This document shows, piece after piece, positions 5,827 to 7,706 of a stretch of DNA of 7,706 bases. Location of the stretch: positions 1 to 7,706 of the forward strand of contig JBEKDJ010000229.1 of NCBI GenBank assembly GCA_050014415.1, in the 5' to 3' direction. This stretch comes from JBEKDJ01 sp050014415 (lineage in GTDB: Bacteria; Desulfobacterota; BSN033; UBA1163). Each line of letters opens with the position of its first letter. Position 1 is the first letter of the stretch. A program made the position numbers and the translations under genes. The notes beneath the pieces were generated by a model that saw nothing but the letters and a program-made list of their open reading frames with translations, did not search any database and was not told the DNA's origin.

Positions 5827-5848
5827 TCCGGCCACCAAATTGGCCGGA
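5827..5848. repeat. Inverted repeat between BKACE and acetoacetyl-CoA synthetase remnants
   Basis: TCCGGCCA (5827-5834) pairs perfectly with TGGCCGGA (5841-5848) over a six-base loop. It lies in the 55-base gap between two minus-strand remnants. No T-run follows on the minus strand, so it is more likely an intercistronic processing or stability hairpin than a terminator. Confidence 0.5.
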
Positions 5849-5854
5849 TTTCCT

Positions 5855-6466
5855 TCATACCATCTTGAATTTACGTTCTCTCGAAGGTAAAGAGAGAATG
5901 GTGCGAGCTTCCTTAGGCGTAGCTATTTCCCTGTCCAGTTCCCGGGCGATCCGTACCACCTTTTCCACCATTTCGGCATTGCTCTTTGCCTGCGCCCCTT
6001 TAGCCAGGTAGATGTTGTCCTCGAACCCCACCCTTACGTGTCCACCAAGAATCATGGCAGTCGTAACAATAGGCCACTCATTCAATCCGACTGCGCAAAC
6101 GGACCAAGGCGCTCTTGGGGGAATGCAACGCTGCATATGGATCAGGTTATCGACTGTGGCAGGGATCCCGCCAAGAACGCCCATGACGCACTGGAAGTAG
6201 AGGGGATCTTCGAGAGCCCCCGTGTCTCGGAGAAAGACACAGTTGTTGATCATTCCCACGTCATAGCACTCCAGTTCCGGTTTGACTCCACATTCCTTCA
6301 AAATCCGCGCGCCGTAAACCATATCCGGAAAACTATGGACCATGACAAACTTGAGAAGATAGTCATCCTAGCTCCGGCTGTAAATGTCAATAACAGGAGA
6401 GCCTGAGTTGAAGGAGGCCAGATCAGGTTTCGTCCGAGTGTCCTTGGCGAGGTCGGCAATTTTATT
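5855..6466 (-). pseudogene. Beta-keto acid cleavage enzyme (BKACE/DUF849), 5'-truncated with in-frame stop
   Basis: The C-terminal 162 residues from a Met at 6343 match the BKACE family: GVKPELECYDVG (19-30), VMGVLGGIPAT (53-63), GGHVRVGFEDNIY (100-112) and ATPKEAR (141-147). R104, E108 and D109 correspond to the family's catalytic Arg, a zinc-ligand Glu and the catalytic Asp. Upstream in the same frame, past a TAG at 6370-6368, homology continues (ADLAKDTRTKPDLASFNSGS). It ends near a TAG at 6469-6467, so about the first 120 residues are missing, including the VHIHxRD-type zinc histidines. Family reaction: beta-keto acid plus acetyl-CoA gives acetoacetate plus a new CoA ester. Even if initiated at 6343 the product would lack its metal-binding histidines. 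Confidence 0.8.
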
Positions 6467-6541
6467 CTAAACTCCAAAAGGTTGAGATTGGGTTGTTAGA
6501 TTATTTTTGACGCAGACAAACCGAGGGATTTATTATCAATT

Positions 6542-6570
6542 TACATATCAAAAAATGCTACTTATGTCAA
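6542..6570 (-). promoter_or_regulatory. Promoter-like TTGACA box upstream of the BKACE remnant
   Basis: On the minus strand TTGACA (6570-6565) is followed at 17 bases by TATGTA (6547-6542), which matches the -10 consensus at only three positions. The box sits within the 51-base element that also precedes the acyl-CoA dehydrogenase, at the equivalent alignment point. If active it would drive the remnant cluster and the intact mutase gene. Confidence 0.3.
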
Positions 6571-6598
6571 TTGGATAATAGGCTTATGAAAATTGTCT
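6548..6598 (-). repeat. Diverged 51-base upstream element, copy 2 (before BKACE remnant)
   Basis: This aligns without gaps to 2660-2710 with 36 of 51 identical bases. It ends about 80 bases before the first recognisable BKACE codon. Looser similarity continues on both sides, including the word GATGAGTTCA (6639-6648), which is offset by 11 bases relative to copy 1. Confidence 0.45.
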
Positions 6599-6614
6599 TG
6601 TATAGAATTTTATA

Positions 6615-6629
6615 CCCTTTAGAAAAGGG
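6615..6629. repeat. Small extragenic palindrome CCCTTT-AGA-AAAGGG
   Basis: A perfect six-base stem with a three-base loop. A related, slightly imperfect palindrome of the same CCTTT/AAGGG type lies at 6841-6860, suggesting decayed copies of one small dispersed element. Confidence 0.4.
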
Positions 6630-6840
6630 AGTCAGTGCGATGAGTTCAATCGGATATGAATCTGGCAGGCATTCAATTAGAACATCGAACAAATCTTGTT
6701 AAGATTATGGATTATAGGATGAAATCTACAGTATTAGGCGAAAATGTTCCCGCAACAAGGAAGGAGTCAATGTCGTTCTTTACACCCTCAGGCAGATTAA
6801 GTCCTAATTTATACACGTTATTCTGTCCCCCAAAACAAAA

Positions 6841-6860
6841 TTTCCTTTGAGCAAGGGAAA
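6841..6860. repeat. Small extragenic palindrome TTTCCTT...AAGGGAAA
   Basis: The arms TTTCCTT (6841-6847) and AAGGGAAA (6853-6860) pair with one bulged G around a five-base loop. Composition resembles the palindrome at 6615-6629. Confidence 0.35.
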
Positions 6861-6906
6861 GTAAGGCGGGATTTTGAAGAAATGGGAATATTCCTGCCTA
6901 TTACAT

Positions 6907-6934
6907 GGCGCAGGGCATGAAAGAACCCTGCGCC
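6907..6934 (-). terminator. Probable terminator hairpin after the CocE-type hydrolase
   Basis: A perfect nine-base stem, GGCGCAGGG (6907-6915) with CCCTGCGCC (6926-6934), closes a ten-base loop. It lies 20 bases beyond the stop codon of the minus-strand hydrolase, the expected place for an intrinsic terminator. On the minus strand the following bases (ATGTAAT) are only weakly T-rich. On the plus strand TCTTCTT follows, so activity in either direction is possible. Confidence 0.55.
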
Positions 6935-6954
6935 TCTTCTTGGCCGATACACGT

Positions 6955-7706
6955 TCAATCAGCAGGAATGACTGGTACAAGGAGATGAGAATCGTACTTG
7001 CCACCAGTATAGATTACATGTTCGCCCTTGTTGACGGTTTCCGTATGACCATCCGAGTGATACTCCTCGGGGTAGTTGTAGATATCACTGCCTTGCACCA
7101 CGACCCGCAGCTTCTCGCCTCGCTCAAACAGCGTACCGGAAGGTAATATTTCAATCTCTACTGGAACGATTTCACCGGGTTTAAGCTTTATTTCTCTCTT
7201 GTGTTTGTGGATCGGCTGGTATGGTGTTGATTTCTTCTCATCGAGTTCACGATGGGAGACTCGTAGCCAGCCAAGGGCCACCGGACCATCCTCATGGTTA
7301 CCAAAGAACTGAAACCAGACAATGTCTCCGGTGCGATCAATTTTCTCTATCGCCACAAATAAATCCATATCATCGCTGCCGTCGGCTTGTACCCAAAGCT
7401 TCAACTTCATATGTCCTGTGAGCTCAGTCTTCTTGTCAAACTTAAATTCAAACTTAGCATTCTGAGTTTTATCGGTTATATCGTTCACGTTATAACGAAC
7501 TTTAGCTTCCTTTTTGAATGGAGATTGGCCCAACTTTCCGTCACTCCCATTCAAGAAAAGTTTCGTATATTTAGTGCGTGCCAGCGGCCATTTATTTTCG
7601 CCCCGGAAATTTCCGACAAAGAATCTTTCTCTGACCTCCAGCATGACCTTGGGCCAGTACTTCACTTCGTTATCGATACTTTTCAAGAACCTATCGAAGA
7701 ACTGCC
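6955..7706 (-). CDS. CocE/NonD family hydrolase, C-terminal part (runs off the window)
   Basis: The frame is open from the window edge to a stop at 6957-6955 and shows 249 residues. It begins QFFDRFLKSIDNEV, the typical linker after the hydrolase domain (FFDxxLKGIDN), followed by PKVMLEVRERF. It then continues as the beta-rich C-terminal jelly-roll domain of the X-Pro dipeptidyl-peptidase type (PF08530 class): MDLFVAIEKID, ALGWLRVSHRELDEKKS, PGEIVPVEIEILPSGTLF, GEKLRVVVQGSD, and a closing HVIYTGGKYDSHLLVPVIP. Family members (cocaine esterase, glutaryl-7-ACA acylase, alpha-amino acid ester hydrolases; about 550-670 residues) hydrolyse esters or amides with an alpha/beta-hydrolase Ser-Asp-His triad, which would lie outside the window. 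A TTG at 7686 could be read as a start, but the frame and homology continue upstream, so it is not the true start. Substrate is unknown. Confidence 0.85.
   Translation of the reverse strand, partial: QFFDRFLKSIDNEVKYWPKVMLEVRERFFVGNFRGENKWPLARTKYTKLFLNGSDGKLGQSPFKKEAKVRYNVNDITDKTQNAKFEFKFDKKTELTGHMKLKLWVQADGSDDMDLFVAIEKIDRTGDIVWFQFFGNHEDGPVALGWLRVSHRELDEKKSTPYQPIHKHKREIKLKPGEIVPVEIEILPSGTLFERGEKLRVVVQGSDIYNYPEEYHSDGHTETVNKGEHVIYTGGKYDSHLLVPVIPAD

Larger units (their letters stand above)
6467..6954. other. AT-rich spacer between the hydrolase and the BKACE remnant
   Basis: No convincing gene lies here. Contents are a promoter-like TTGACA box (6542-6570), the second copy of the 51-base upstream element (6548-6598), two small related palindromes (6615-6629 and 6841-6860) and a GC-rich hairpin (6907-6934). 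Short frames on both strands lack ribosome binding sites and familiar sequence. The missing 5' part of the BKACE gene is not recognisable, so it was removed rather than just frameshifted. Confidence 0.5.

Noticed and set aside
5674..6370. Alternative genetic code or stop-codon recoding as the explanation for in-frame TGA and TAG
   Set aside because: The intact mutase gene terminates with TGA and the intact dehydrogenase with TAG, and the affected genes also lack large parts, so ordinary pseudogene decay fits better.
6656..6850. 64-codon plus-strand frame in the AT-rich spacer
   Set aside because: No ribosome binding site, no domain, ends inside a palindrome.

Overview
All recognisable coding sequence lies on the minus strand. 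Gene content suggests an anaerobic, acid- and fatty-acid-degrading bacterium, most likely of the Desulfobacterota/Syntrophobacterales type: an acyl-CoA dehydrogenase, a B12-dependent glutamate-mutase-like catalytic subunit, a beta-keto acid cleavage enzyme (BKACE), an acetoacetyl-CoA synthetase and a family III CoA-transferase. This taxonomic call is an inference from gene mix, not from a marker gene.

Layout from the right edge, in the direction of transcription. First comes the C-terminal part of a CocE/NonD-type hydrolase (6955 to the window end), closed by a strong hairpin (6907-6934). A roughly 0.5 kb AT-rich spacer follows, with small palindromes and a promoter-like TTGACA box. Next is a run of genes for CoA-linked acid metabolism of which only one survives whole. 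The BKACE lacks its N-terminal half and has an in-frame TAG (5855-6466). The acetoacetyl-CoA synthetase has only its first ~103 codons, with a TGA at a conserved Trp (5491-5799). A CaiB-type CoA-transferase has only its last 42 codons (5280-5408). An intact glutamate mutase epsilon-like gene follows (3788-5263), then the first 28 codons of the cobalamin-binding sigma subunit (3640-3723), which run straight into a frameshifted tail-fibre/peptidase S74 remnant (2965-3639). After a 350-base spacer there is an intact 506-residue acyl-CoA dehydrogenase with an unusual C-terminal extension (1093-2613). A ~1 kb spacer with hairpins and a possible eroded coding stretch leads to the first 35 codons of an unrecognised small protein (1-106).

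How the genes fit together (inference): BKACE makes acetoacetate from acetyl-CoA and a beta-keto acid, acetoacetyl-CoA synthetase would re-activate that acetoacetate, the CoA-transferase would move CoA between acids, and the B12 mutase would rearrange a carbon skeleton. Their order, strand and tight spacing suggest a once-functional operon, now mostly dead, in which the mutase catalytic subunit is left without its cobalamin-binding partner in this window. The mutase keeps the three carboxylate-binding arginines of glutamate mutase but not the glutamate that contacts the substrate amino group, so glutamate may not have been its substrate. The main points to check are this mutase, the ancestral pathway, the chimeric junctions, and a ~51-base element found upstream of both the acyl-CoA dehydrogenase and the BKACE remnant.
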